Shown here in pieces: positions 26,836 through 34,922 of a stretch of 64,000 nt of DNA. The translations under genes and the position numbers were made by a program. This DNA is from Pontibacter anaerobius. Lineage in GTDB: Bacteria; Bacteroidota; Bacteroidia; Cytophagales; Hymenobacteraceae. Position 1 is the first letter of the stretch; the number at the start of each line of letters is the position of its first letter. The stretch is from positions 248,001 to 312,000 of the forward strand of contig NZ_JAPFQO010000002.1 of NCBI RefSeq assembly GCF_026241195.1, written 5' to 3'. Under the pieces are notes generated by a model that worked only from the letters and a program-made list of their open reading frames with translations, ran no database searches and was not told the origin of the DNA.

Positions 26836-28248
26836 ATGAACAAGTATAAACTAACCACCACTTTTAAACGCCTTCTGGCCGATACCCTGACTCCGGTTAG
26901 TGTGTACCTTAAGCTGCGCGACAAGTTTCCGAACAGCATCCTTCTGGAAAGCTCCGACTACCACGGTGCCGAAAACAGTTTCTCCTACATCTGCTGCAAC
27001 CCCATGGCAAGTATAAAAGCTGAGAAGGAGGTATTGACAGAGACTTTCCCGTGCGGCAGCGTGCGCACCACCAGCATTACCAAAGAAACCGATGTACCAG
27101 TGTTGCTAAGTCAGTTTTCGGGCAGCTTTGAGGTAGAGGAGAGCAAGCAGTTCAACTTCATTCATAACGGCTTATTTGGCTACATGAGCTATGATGCTGT
27201 GCGCTATTACGAGGATATTGACCTGACGCTGCGCGAAGGCCGTGCCGGTATCCCGGATCTGTACTATGCGGTATATCGTCATATCATCGCCATCAACCAC
27301 TTCACCAACGAGGCTTACATTTTTGCTCATAACTATAACCAGGGTGATGATGACGGCATTGCGCAACTGGAGGCGCTTTTGAACAGCCGTAACATTCCGA
27401 GTTATACTTTTAAAGCTACAGGTGAGGAGGAGCACAACATTTCTGCAGAGGACTTCTTAAAGAACATTGAGAAGGCCAAACAGCATTGTTACCGTGGCGA
27501 TGTTTTCCAACTGGTGCTTTCGCGCCGCTTCGCGCAGTGTTTCCAAGGAGATGAGTTTAATGTATACCGTGCCCTAAGGTCCATCAACCCGTCACCATAC
27601 CTGTTTTACTTCGACTACGGCAGCTTTAAGATCTTCGGTTCTTCGCCTGAGGCGCAATTGGTAATCAAAGACCAGAAAGCCAGCATTTTCCCTATTGCCG
27701 GCACTTTCAGAAGAACCGGAGACGATGCAGCTGACGCAGCTCTGGCCGAGAAGCTATTGGCTGACCCAAAAGAAAATGCCGAACACGTGATGCTGGTAGA
27801 CCTGGCCCGCAACGACCTGAGTCGCAAAGGACACAGTGTTCAGGTCGAGACTTTCCGTGAGATACAGTTCTACTCGCACGTAATCCACCTGGTATCCAAG
27901 GTATCAGGTACGCTGCACAACCAGGAAGATGCACTGAAAATGGTTGCCAGCACTTTCCCGGCCGGTACGCTATCCGGAGCACCAAAGCACAGGGCCATGC
28001 AGCTGATAGACAAGTATGAAACCACCAACCGCGCTTTCTACGGTGGCTGCATCGGCTTTCTCGACTTCAACGGCAACTTCAACAGCGCTATTATGATCCG
28101 TTCTTTCCTGAGTAAAGACTATAAGCTATACTTCCAGGCAGGTGCAGGTATTGTGGCCGCGTCTGACTCACAAAGCGAGTTGCAGGAGGTAGACAACAAA
28201 TTAATGGCGCTGCGCCGCGCTTTACAACTAGCACAGGAGATCAATTAA
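26836..28248 (+). CDS. trpE: Anthranilate synthase component I
   Basis: Converts chorismate to anthranilate with ammonia from TrpG. The N-terminal LLESSDYH carries the LLES motif that forms the tryptophan feedback site in TrpE. Chorismate-binding domain motifs follow: VFQLVLSRRF, SPEAQLVIKD, PIAGTFRRTGD, EHVMLVDLARNDL, and FPAGTLSGAPKHRAMQLIDKYE, ending with YGGCIGFLDFNGNFNSAIMIR. Length (470) is normal. Controlled by the attenuator just upstream; trpG starts one base after the stop. Confidence 0.97.
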   Translation: MNKYKLTTTFKRLLADTLTPVSVYLKLRDKFPNSILLESSDYHGAENSFSYICCNPMASIKAEKEVLTETFPCGSVRTTSITKETDVPVLLSQFSGSFEVEESKQFNFIHNGLFGYMSYDAVRYYEDIDLTLREGRAGIPDLYYAVYRHIIAINHFTNEAYIFAHNYNQGDDDGIAQLEALLNSRNIPSYTFKATGEEEHNISAEDFLKNIEKAKQHCYRGDVFQLVLSRRFAQCFQGDEFNVYRALRSINPSPYLFYFDYGSFKIFGSSPEAQLVIKDQKASIFPIAGTFRRTGDDAADAALAEKLLADPKENAEHVMLVDLARNDLSRKGHSVQVETFREIQFYSHVIHLVSKVSGTLHNQEDALKMVASTFPAGTLSGAPKHRAMQLIDKYETTNRAFYGGCIGFLDFNGNFNSAIMIRSFLSKDYKLYFQAGAGIVAASDSQSELQEVDNKLMALRRALQLAQEIN

Positions 28249-28249
28249 T

Positions 28250-28813
28250 ATGAATGTTCTGGTAATCGATAACTACGACTCATTTGCCTATAACCTGGTA
28301 CACCTGCTGCAGGAACTGGGTGCCACGGTAACGGTCCGCCGCAACGACAAAACTACGCTGCAAGAGGTAGGGCAATTTGACAAGATCCTGCTTTCTCCCG
28401 GTCCGGGAATTCCGGATGAGGCGGGGCTGCTAAAAAACATCATCCGCACCTATGGCTCTACAAAAGATATGTTCGGTGTTTGCCTGGGACATCAGGCGAT
28501 AGGTGAAGTATACGGCGGTAAACTGTTTAACAGCAACGAAGTATGGCATGGTGTTGCAACGCCAGTGCAGGTTGTGTGTGAAGAGGAACCACTGTTCAAG
28601 AACCTGCCAGAACGATTTGATACCGGCCGCTACCACTCCTGGCTGGTGGAGCAGGTACTACCTGAATGCCTGCTACCAACAGCTGTTGATGAACATGGCA
28701 ATATCATGGCTATGCGCCATAAGGAGCACAAAGTACGCGGGGTGCAGTTTCACCCGGAGTCGGTATTGACAGAGCACGGAAAGGAGATGATCCGGAATTG
28801 GCTCGAAAGCTAA
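28250..28813 (+). CDS. trpG: Anthranilate synthase component II (glutamine amidotransferase)
   Basis: Class I glutamine amidotransferase that supplies ammonia to TrpE. N-terminal VIDNYDSFAYNL; oxyanion region LSPGPGIPDEAG; nucleophile Cys in GVCLGHQAIGE (about residue 78); catalytic His and Glu in GVQFHPESVLTEHG near the C-terminus. 187 residues. The same subunit often also serves p-aminobenzoate synthase; no pabB is seen here. A palindromic repeat element occupies the gap to trpD. Confidence 0.96.
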   Translation: MNVLVIDNYDSFAYNLVHLLQELGATVTVRRNDKTTLQEVGQFDKILLSPGPGIPDEAGLLKNIIRTYGSTKDMFGVCLGHQAIGEVYGGKLFNSNEVWHGVATPVQVVCEEEPLFKNLPERFDTGRYHSWLVEQVLPECLLPTAVDEHGNIMAMRHKEHKVRGVQFHPESVLTEHGKEMIRNWLES

Positions 28814-28820
28814 AACTTTA

Positions 28821-28912
28821 ATGTCCCCCTTTGAAGTCGAAGATCCCGGACTTGATTCGGGAGGGGCAGGGGGATGACAATAATTCCCCAAAATATGCTC
28901 GCTAAGGGGAGC
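28821..28912. repeat. GC-rich palindromic intergenic repeat, copy 1 (trpG-trpD gap)
   Basis: TCCCCCT (28824-28830) pairs with AGGGGGA (28868-28874). Within it, TCCCG and CGGGA form an inner hairpin. The right arm GGGAGGGGCAGGGGGATG is nearly identical to the right arm of the copy at 31492-31563. A second small C4/G4 hairpin follows. Confidence 0.75.
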
Positions 28913-28935
28913 AGGGCAATTGTAGAGAAATAACC

Positions 28936-29958
28936 ATGAAAGAAATACTAAACCACTTATTCGAACATAAAACGCTGACGAAGGAACAGGCGCGTGAGGT
29001 GCTGGTGAACATTGCGGCCGGTAAGTATAACCAGAGCCAGATATCCAGCTTCCTGACGGTGTTTATGATGCGCAGCATTACTGTGGAGGAACTGGAAGGT
29101 TTCCGGGATGCTCTATTGACCCTTTGCCACCGTATAGACCTTGATGCTTACAACCCGATAGACCTTTGCGGTACGGGCGGTGATGGCAAAGATACTTTTA
29201 ACATCTCTACGCTGTCATCTTTTGTGGTAGCGGCTAACGGCGTGGCAGTAGCAAAGCATGGTAATTATGGCGTGTCATCGTCCTGCGGTTCTTCTAACGT
29301 ACTGGAGGCTTTGGGTATCAAATTCACGACTGAAACAGATGCCCTGGAACGCAGCATAGAGAAGTATAATATCTGCTTTCTGCACGCGCCGCTGTTCCAC
29401 CCGGCCATGAAAAGCGTTGGCCCGATCCGGAAAGAACTGGGCGTTAAAACTTTCTTCAATATGCTTGGGCCGATGGTGAACCCGGCTTTCCCGAAGCGAC
29501 AGCTGGTGGGCGTATTTAGCCTGGAACTGGCCCGCATGTACGGCTACCTTTACCAGCAAACCGATACCCGCTATACTATACTTCATACTTTGGACGGCTA
29601 CGACGAAATTTCCCTGACTAGTCCTTTTAAAGTGATTTCAGATAACCAGGAGGCGCTGCTGGATGCACAGGCGCTTGGGCTGCCGCAACTACAGCAGGAG
29701 CAGATCAAGGGTGGTGGAACTATAGCCTCAGCTGCTGAGATTTTTACAACAGTGCTAAAAGGAGAGGGTACTGAGGCACAAACAGCCGTAGTTTCAGCAA
29801 ATGCTGCTATGGCGCTGCAGTGTGCCCGTCCGGAGCTGGAACTGAAAGAAGCAGTAAGTATAGCTAAAGAAACGCTGGAGTCAGGTAAGGCTTATACTTT
29901 ATTTAACAAGCTAATAAACGATCAGAAACTGATGAGCCTCCCCCTAGCCCCCTCCTAA
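28936..29958 (+). CDS. trpD: Anthranilate phosphoribosyltransferase
   Basis: Transfers the phosphoribosyl group of PRPP to anthranilate. Motifs: LCGTGGDGKDTFNIST (PRPP-binding GTGGD), VAKHGNYGVSSSCGSSNVLEALG (the KHGN motif), and PIRKELGVKTFFNMLGPMVNP. Length (340) is normal. The end is unusual: the last codons (SLPLAPS, stop) are supplied by a palindromic repeat that begins at 29940, so the natural C-terminus may have been replaced by the insertion. trpG precedes it after a 122-base gap. Confidence 0.96.
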   Translation: MKEILNHLFEHKTLTKEQAREVLVNIAAGKYNQSQISSFLTVFMMRSITVEELEGFRDALLTLCHRIDLDAYNPIDLCGTGGDGKDTFNISTLSSFVVAANGVAVAKHGNYGVSSSCGSSNVLEALGIKFTTETDALERSIEKYNICFLHAPLFHPAMKSVGPIRKELGVKTFFNMLGPMVNPAFPKRQLVGVFSLELARMYGYLYQQTDTRYTILHTLDGYDEISLTSPFKVISDNQEALLDAQALGLPQLQQEQIKGGGTIASAAEIFTTVLKGEGTEAQTAVVSANAAMALQCARPELELKEAVSIAKETLESGKAYTLFNKLINDQKLMSLPLAPS

Positions 29959-29971
29959 AAACAGGAGGGGG
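29940..29971. repeat. GC-rich palindromic repeat, copy 2 (overlaps trpD end)
   Basis: CCCCCTCCT (29948-29956) pairs perfectly with AGGAGGGGG (29963-29971). It is preceded by CCCCCTAG, giving the CCCCTAGCCCC signature shared with copy 3. The trpD stop codon (29956-29958) lies at the top of the stem. Confidence 0.8.
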
Positions 29972-30022
29972 AATCAGAATTACACAAACTCTATAGCACA
30001 TTATCAAATTAGCACATAAAAC

Positions 30023-30841
30023 ATGAACATACTAGACCAAATTATCGCCACTAAATATAAAGAAGTAGCTGAACGTAAAGAGTTGTACCCGGTTAAACTT
30101 CTGGAGAAGAGTTTATACTTCGAGTCACCCTGCATTTCACTGGAGCGATACCTGCTGCGCCCTGACAAAAGCGGTATTATTGCCGAGATCAAACGTAAAT
30201 CTCCATCGCGCGGAGATATCAACCCTTATGTGTCAGTAGAGCGGACCTCGATCGGCTACATGCAGGCTGGTGCTTCGGCCTTGTCTATTTTAACTGATGG
30301 GCCATACTTTGGAGGCAGGAATGAGGATCTGACAACTGCAAGGAAGTATAACTACTGCCCGATTTTACGAAAAGATTTTACAGTAGACGAGTACCAGATC
30401 GTGGAGGCCAAATCCATAGGTGCCGATGCCATACTTCTGATCGCTGCCGCACTTGAGCCTGCCCGCCTAAAAGAACTGGCAACATTCGCACGCTCTTTTA
30501 ATTTGGAAGTGCTGCTGGAGGTGCGTGATAAAGAAGAGCTGGATGCTGCACTTTCTGATGATATTAATGTGGTAGGCGTGAATAACCGTAACCTGAAAGA
30601 CTTTGTTACTGATGTAAACATATCTTTTGAGATGGTACAGCATATTCCGGCTGGCATAACTAAAATCTCAGAGAGCGGCATCAGCAACCCGCAAACGCTG
30701 CTTAACCTCCGCGAAGCTGGTTATAATGGCTTCCTGATAGGAGAAAGCTTTATGTACAACAGCAGACCTGAACATGCAGCTGCGAACTTTATTAAAGAGT
30801 ACAAGCAACTGCTGGAAAAGAAAGAGGGACAGTTAGTTTAA
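30023..30841 (+). CDS. trpC: Indole-3-glycerol-phosphate synthase
   Basis: Ring closure of CdRP to indole-3-glycerol phosphate. A beta/alpha barrel of 272 residues. Visible motifs: N-terminal ILDQIIATKYKEVAERK, IIAEIKRKSPSRGDIN with the catalytic Lys and Ser, LRKDFTVDEYQIVEAKSIGADAILLI with a second catalytic Lys, VGVNNRNLKDF with the conserved Asn, and ISESGISN with the Ser that contacts phosphate. Not fused to TrpF, which follows as a separate gene after 15 bases. Confidence 0.97.
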   Translation: MNILDQIIATKYKEVAERKELYPVKLLEKSLYFESPCISLERYLLRPDKSGIIAEIKRKSPSRGDINPYVSVERTSIGYMQAGASALSILTDGPYFGGRNEDLTTARKYNYCPILRKDFTVDEYQIVEAKSIGADAILLIAAALEPARLKELATFARSFNLEVLLEVRDKEELDAALSDDINVVGVNNRNLKDFVTDVNISFEMVQHIPAGITKISESGISNPQTLLNLREAGYNGFLIGESFMYNSRPEHAAANFIKEYKQLLEKKEGQLV

Positions 30842-30856
30842 TTTACTTTGGAAGCT

Positions 30857-31480
30857 ATGAAACTTAAAGTATGTGGCATGCGAGACCCGGAGAACATCCG
30901 TCAGGTAGCAGAATTGCAGCCGGATTATATGGGTTTTATCTTCTACGAAGGCTCTAAGCGCTATGCCGAAGGCTACATTACACCGGAGCTTTTGACTGAA
31001 TTGCCAGCTATTATAAAAAAGACGGGTGTTTTTGTAAATGCTGTTTCCGATAGTATAGCTGCGACAGTTGAGAAGTATAGACTAGATGCGGTACAGCTAC
31101 ATGGACGTGAAACACCAAGGCAATGTGCCGAGATAAAGCGACTGGGCGTAGAAGTGATAAAGGTTTTCTCAGTAGATGACAGGTTTGTGTTCGAGAATAC
31201 GCTGCTGTATGAAAATGTTGCAGATTTCTTTCTCTTTGATACACGGGGGCAGGAGTATGGCGGTAACGGATTTCCATTCGACTGGGAGCTGCTGAAAGGC
31301 TATCTTTCTCCAAAGCCATACTTTTTAAGTGGAGGCATCAATTTGGAGAATATTAAACAGCTTGACAAAGTGAGACCAGTGCCTTTTGCCATCGACGTTA
31401 ACAGCGGCTTTGAGCAAGAGCCGGGAAATAAGAATGTGGCAGCGCTGAAGATGCTGTTTGAGTTGATCAGAGATAAATAA
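30857..31480 (+). CDS. trpF: Phosphoribosylanthranilate isomerase
   Basis: Amadori isomerisation of PRA to CdRP. 207 residues from the ATG at 30857 (an in-frame TTG at 30848 is ignored). The catalytic Cys6 lies in KVCGMRDPENI and the general-acid Asp128 in FLFDTRGQEYGGNG. Phosphate-binding loops FLSGGINLENI and DVNSGFEQEPG are intact. This is therefore the functional TrpF of the window, in contrast to the divergent paralogue at 6529-7152. Confidence 0.96.
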   Translation: MKLKVCGMRDPENIRQVAELQPDYMGFIFYEGSKRYAEGYITPELLTELPAIIKKTGVFVNAVSDSIAATVEKYRLDAVQLHGRETPRQCAEIKRLGVEVIKVFSVDDRFVFENTLLYENVADFFLFDTRGQEYGGNGFPFDWELLKGYLSPKPYFLSGGINLENIKQLDKVRPVPFAIDVNSGFEQEPGNKNVAALKMLFELIRDK

Positions 31481-31491
31481 AGACTAATCTC

Positions 31492-31563
31492 ACCCCTAGC
31501 CCCTCCAAGGAGGGAAATCAGTTATAGTGGAAAAATCCCCTCTTGGGAGGGGCAGGGATGGGT
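31492..31563. repeat. GC-rich palindromic repeat, copy 3 (trpF-trpB gap)
   Basis: Two hairpins, CCCTCC-AA-GGAGGG (31501-31514) and CCCCTC near 31537 with GGGAGGGG at 31545-31552. The outer arms (ACCCCTAGCCCCTCC and GGGAGGGGCAGGGATGGG) are also largely complementary to each other. Shares CCCCTAGCCCC with copy 2 and GGGAGGGGCAGGG with copy 1. Confidence 0.8.
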
Positions 31564-31584
31564 AACATATGTGAAAGATAAAAA

Positions 31585-32775
31585 ATGAGCTATCACGTTA
31601 ACGAAAAAGGATTTTACGGTAAGTTCGGTGGGGCCTACGTTCCGGAAATGCTATACCCGAATGTGGAAGAGTTGCGCCAGAATTACCTGCGCATTATACA
31701 GGAGCCGGATTTCCAGGAGGAGCTACAGCATCTGCTAAAAGATTATGTAGGCAGGCCTACGCCTTTATACTTTGCACCGCGTCTTTCAGAGAAGTATAAT
31801 ACCAAAGTATACCTCAAGCGTGAGGATCTGAACCATACTGGTGCACATAAAATAAACAACACCATAGGGCAGGTTTTGCTGGCAAAGCGGCTGGGCAAAA
31901 CACGCATTATCGCCGAAACTGGCGCAGGGCAGCATGGTGTGGCTACAGCTACAGTGTGCGCGCTGATGGGGCTGGAATGCATTGTGTACATGGGTGAGGT
32001 GGATATTGAACGTCAGGCCCCAAACGTGGCCCGTATGAAGATGCTGGGCGCACGGGTGGTGCCGGCTACCAGCGGAAGTAAAACTTTAAAAGATGCCACC
32101 AACGAGGCTATCCGTGACTGGATTAACAACCCGGAAGATACTTATTATATCATCGGATCAGTGGTTGGTCCGCACCCGTACCCGGACATGGTGGCTCGTT
32201 TCCAGGCGGTAATCTCGGAGGAGATGCGTGTGCAATTGCTAGAGAAGGAAGGTACAGAGTTGCCTACTTATGTGGTAGCTTGTGTAGGCGGAGGAAGCAA
32301 TGCAGCAGGAGCATTTTACCATTTCCTTGATGAGTTGGAAGTACAGTTGATAGCCGTTGAGGCAGCCGGTAAGGGCATCGATTCCGGTGAGTCGGCGGCA
32401 ACATCTATACTTGGCAGAGATGGCATTATTCATGGCAGCCGCACCTTGCTTATGCAGACAGTAGACGGGCAGGTAACAGAGCCATACTCCATATCAGCTG
32501 GCCTGGATTACCCGGGTGTTGGGCCGCTGCACGCACATTTGTTTGAGAGCAAACGTGCCCGCTTTATGAGCGCCACCGATGATGAGGCGCTTCAGGCGGT
32601 ACTGGAATTAACGAGGCTGGAGGGTATCATTCCGGCCCTTGAAACCGCACATGCACTGGCAGTTCTGGAGCGGCTGCAGGCAAAACCGGACGAGACCGTA
32701 ATAATCAACCTGTCCGGCCGCGGCGACAAAGACCTATCTACTTACTTAAAGCATTTCCACTTCGATGAACAATAG
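31585..32775 (+). CDS. trpB: Tryptophan synthase beta subunit
   Basis: PLP enzyme that condenses indole with serine. The N-terminus reads [19 protein letters not shown]. The PLP Lys lies in [15 protein letters not shown] (HKINN), followed by [17 protein letters not shown]. The phosphate-binding loop is VGGGSNAAG, and further motifs YPGVGP and LSGRGDKD are present. Length (396) is that of TrpB1, the form that partners TrpA. Its end overlaps trpA by 11 bases, so the two are translationally coupled. Confidence 0.98.
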   Translation: MSYHVNEKGFYGKFGGAYVPEMLYPNVEELRQNYLRIIQEPDFQEELQHLLKDYVGRPTPLYFAPRLSEKYNTKVYLKREDLNHTGAHKINNTIGQVLLAKRLGKTRIIAETGAGQHGVATATVCALMGLECIVYMGEVDIERQAPNVARMKMLGARVVPATSGSKTLKDATNEAIRDWINNPEDTYYIIGSVVGPHPYPDMVARFQAVISEEMRVQLLEKEGTELPTYVVACVGGGSNAAGAFYHFLDELEVQLIAVEAAGKGIDSGESAATSILGRDGIIHGSRTLLMQTVDGQVTEPYSISAGLDYPGVGPLHAHLFESKRARFMSATDDEALQAVLELTRLEGIIPALETAHALAVLERLQAKPDETVIINLSGRGDKDLSTYLKHFHFDEQ

Positions 32776-33541
32776 AATCAAGAGCCTGTTTGCACAAAAG
32801 CAGAAAGGGCTGCTGTCGGTATACTTTACAGCCGGCTTCCCGAGCCTGAATGATACCGAAACCGTTATACTTGAATTGGAAAAAAATGGCGTAGATCTGA
32901 TCGAAGTAGGCATGCCTTTCTCTGATCCGCTTGCCGATGGACCAACCATTCAGGCAAGCAGTACCGTTGCCCTTAAAAACGGCATGACCATCTCTAAACT
33001 GTTTGAGCAATTGAAAGATATAAGGCAGAAAACGCAGATTCCGCTTGTGCTGATGGGCTATCTGAACCCGGTAATGCAGTATGGTGTGGAGCGATTTTGC
33101 CAGAAATGTGCTGAAGTAGGCATAGACGGCATCATACTTCCGGACCTGCCGTTGCGAGAGTACGTGGAGGATTATAAGGAGCTGTTCGAGAAGTATAATC
33201 TGAGCAAAGTATTCCTAATAACGCCACAAACGCCGGAAGCCCGTATCCGCGAGATTGACAGCCATTCCAACGGCTTTATTTATATGGTGTCCTCGGCCTC
33301 AACAACAGGTAAAACAGCAGGTTTAGCAGAGCAGAGCCAGGTATATTTTCAGCGTGTGGCGGGTATGCAGTTACAGAATCCGGGGGTTATCGGCTTCGGC
33401 ATCCACGATAAGGAAACCTTTGCCGCGGCCTGTAACCATGCCAGTGGGGCCATTATCGGCAGTGCCTTTGTAAAGGCGCTGCAGCAGGAGGGAAGCCTGC
33501 AGGAAAATATCTCATCATTTATCCAAAGCATTAAAAACTAA
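32765..33541 (+). CDS. trpA: Tryptophan synthase alpha subunit
   Basis: Cleaves indole-3-glycerol phosphate and channels indole to TrpB. Barrel protein of 258 residues. Motifs: [12 protein letters not shown], the catalytic Glu in [28 protein letters not shown], the catalytic Asp in [19 protein letters not shown] and GFGIHDKE. The start overlaps the trpB end. A DAHP synthase gene follows after one base. Confidence 0.98.
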   Translation: MNNRIKSLFAQKQKGLLSVYFTAGFPSLNDTETVILELEKNGVDLIEVGMPFSDPLADGPTIQASSTVALKNGMTISKLFEQLKDIRQKTQIPLVLMGYLNPVMQYGVERFCQKCAEVGIDGIILPDLPLREYVEDYKELFEKYNLSKVFLITPQTPEARIREIDSHSNGFIYMVSSASTTGKTAGLAEQSQVYFQRVAGMQLQNPGVIGFGIHDKETFAAACNHASGAIIGSAFVKALQQEGSLQENISSFIQSIKN

Positions 33542-33542
33542 C

Positions 33543-34553
33543 ATGATCATACAACTGCAACAAGGCATACCGGCAGAGCTGAAGGAGAACATCCTGAAAC
33601 AGGTTTCAGAGATTGGCTACAAGGCAAATGAAGTAATAACCCAAGAGGCGCATTACCTGGTTGCTATCGGTAAAAAAGAGTTCGACATTCGTCACATCGG
33701 GCAATTGCCGGGTGTGGCCGATATACACCGGGTGTCGGAGGAGTATAAACTGATCTCCCGCAAGTGGAAAGTAGAACCTACACGCATCGATCTTGGTGAT
33801 GGTGTAACGGTGGGCGAAGGAAACTTTAGCATCATGGCTGGTCCTTGTTCTATCGAAAGCGAAGCACAGATAGAGAGTGTGGTAGCACATCTGAAGGAGA
33901 ACAATGTGCGTATCATGCGCGGCGGAGTGTTCAAGCCACGAAGCTCACCTTATGCCTTTCGAGGTATGGGTATGGATGGATTGAAAATGTTTCATCGTAT
34001 CTGTAGGGAGAACGACATCAAAATTATTACCGAGGTGATGCAGGTGTCTCAGATCGAGGAGATGATAGACTATGTAGATGTATTTCAGGTGGGAGCGCGC
34101 AATAGCCAGAACTTTAACCTGCTCGACTCGCTGGGTGAAGCGCAGAAGCCGGTATTGCTGAAACGCGGAATTTCGGGAACACTGGAAGAATTGCTGCAGG
34201 CTGCTGAATACATTTTTTCCCACGGCAACGAAAAGATCATGCTGTGCGAGCGCGGCATTCGTTCCTATGAGGGTGCATACCGTAATGTGCTGGATCTTAA
34301 CGCGGTGCCAGTGCTTAAGGAGAAAACACACCTGCCGGTGATTGTGGACCCGTCTCACGGTATCGGCCTGCGCGATTACGTGGAAAGTATGTCGTTGGCA
34401 GCTGTTATGGCCGGAGCTGATGGTGTAATTTATGAAACGCACCAAACGCCGGAGAAAGCCTTCTCGGATGCGCAGCAAACGGTGAATTTCTGGGAGTCAG
34501 AGCGAATGATCCGGCGCATGCGTCAGGCTTATGATCTACGGGAGAGTTTCTGA
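33543..34553 (+). CDS. aroF: 3-deoxy-7-phosphoheptulonate synthase, type I-beta
   Basis: First step of the shikimate pathway, joining PEP and erythrose 4-phosphate. The N-terminal ~75 residues form a ferredoxin-like regulatory domain (as in Thermotoga DAHP synthase), and the catalytic barrel carries IMAGPCSIESEAQ, MRGGVFKPRSSPYAFRGMG (KPRTSP-type motif), VGARNSQNFNLL, LLKRGISGTLEE, and IVDPSHGIGLRDYV. No chorismate mutase domain is fused. It is the last gene of the trp block, one base after trpA, so precursor supply is co-regulated with tryptophan synthesis through the attenuator. Confidence 0.96.
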   Translation: MIIQLQQGIPAELKENILKQVSEIGYKANEVITQEAHYLVAIGKKEFDIRHIGQLPGVADIHRVSEEYKLISRKWKVEPTRIDLGDGVTVGEGNFSIMAGPCSIESEAQIESVVAHLKENNVRIMRGGVFKPRSSPYAFRGMGMDGLKMFHRICRENDIKIITEVMQVSQIEEMIDYVDVFQVGARNSQNFNLLDSLGEAQKPVLLKRGISGTLEELLQAAEYIFSHGNEKIMLCERGIRSYEGAYRNVLDLNAVPVLKEKTHLPVIVDPSHGIGLRDYVESMSLAAVMAGADGVIYETHQTPEKAFSDAQQTVNFWESERMIRRMRQAYDLRESF

Positions 34554-34563
34554 TAGTTTATAG

Positions 34564-34593
34564 TTGATTTATACTTCAGATGCGCTATCTTTG
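34564..34593 (+). promoter_or_regulatory. Promoter of the second his leader/operon
   Basis: TTG (34564-34566), 19 bases, TATCTTTG (34586-34593). Same spacing as the trp promoter. The predicted start (about 34597-34600) falls at the leader ATG, so the leader mRNA would be nearly leaderless unless the in-frame ATG at 34611 is used. Confidence 0.78.
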
Positions 34594-34598
34594 CAATA

Positions 34599-34682
34599 AT
34601 GAAAGGCACAATGGCTCATAAGCATCATCATCATGCACGAAGCAATAGTTTCGGAGCCGTCTGCCTATGGAATTGCCAGTAG
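34599..34682 (+). CDS. hisL: Histidine-rich leader peptide upstream of hisHAF-IE
   Basis: A 27-codon ORF, ATG 34599 to TAG 34680-34682, containing HKHHHH (five His in six residues). ATGGCTC (34611-34617) can pair with GAGCCGT (34654-34660) as a pause hairpin. GTTTCGGAG (34648-34656) is perfectly complementary over nine bases to CTCCGAAAC (34713-34721) in the 5' arm and loop of the terminator. A ribosome stalled on the His codons would mask the first strand and free the antiterminator. An internal ATG (34611, codon 5) would give the same His run. The peptide differs in sequence from the leader before hisG. Confidence 0.93.
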   Translation: MKGTMAHKHHHHARSNSFGAVCLWNCQ

Positions 34683-34702
34683 TTTAATAGCTATACATTT
34701 TC

Positions 34703-34738
34703 AAAAGCCTGACTCCGAAACGAGTCAGGCTTTTTTTA
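34703..34738 (+). terminator. his attenuator terminator (before hisH)
   Basis: A 13-bp perfect stem (34703-34715 with 34722-34734), a 6-base loop, and a T tract (34731-34737). The loop side contains CTCCGAAAC, the partner of the antiterminator strand in the leader. It lies 185 bases before hisH. Confidence 0.92.
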
Positions 34739-34922
34739 TTGTCCGTACCTCAGCTTAATAGTATTTTAAAGCATGTGGGCTTACTTTAAATAATGCCATT
34801 GTTGTTTCGGAACAGGAGGTTTGAAAGCAGCAATTTGATTAGCAATGCAAAACATGAACTAAAATTATGTGCGGGGGTTTACCTCATCCATAATTTAAAT
34901 TTCTAATTCATAAATAGTAAAG

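Noticed and set aside
28821..31563. Possible CRISPR-like array in the trp operon gaps
   Set aside because: Only three dispersed copies with different spacing and internal symmetry, lying between genes and not in an array; no cas genes.
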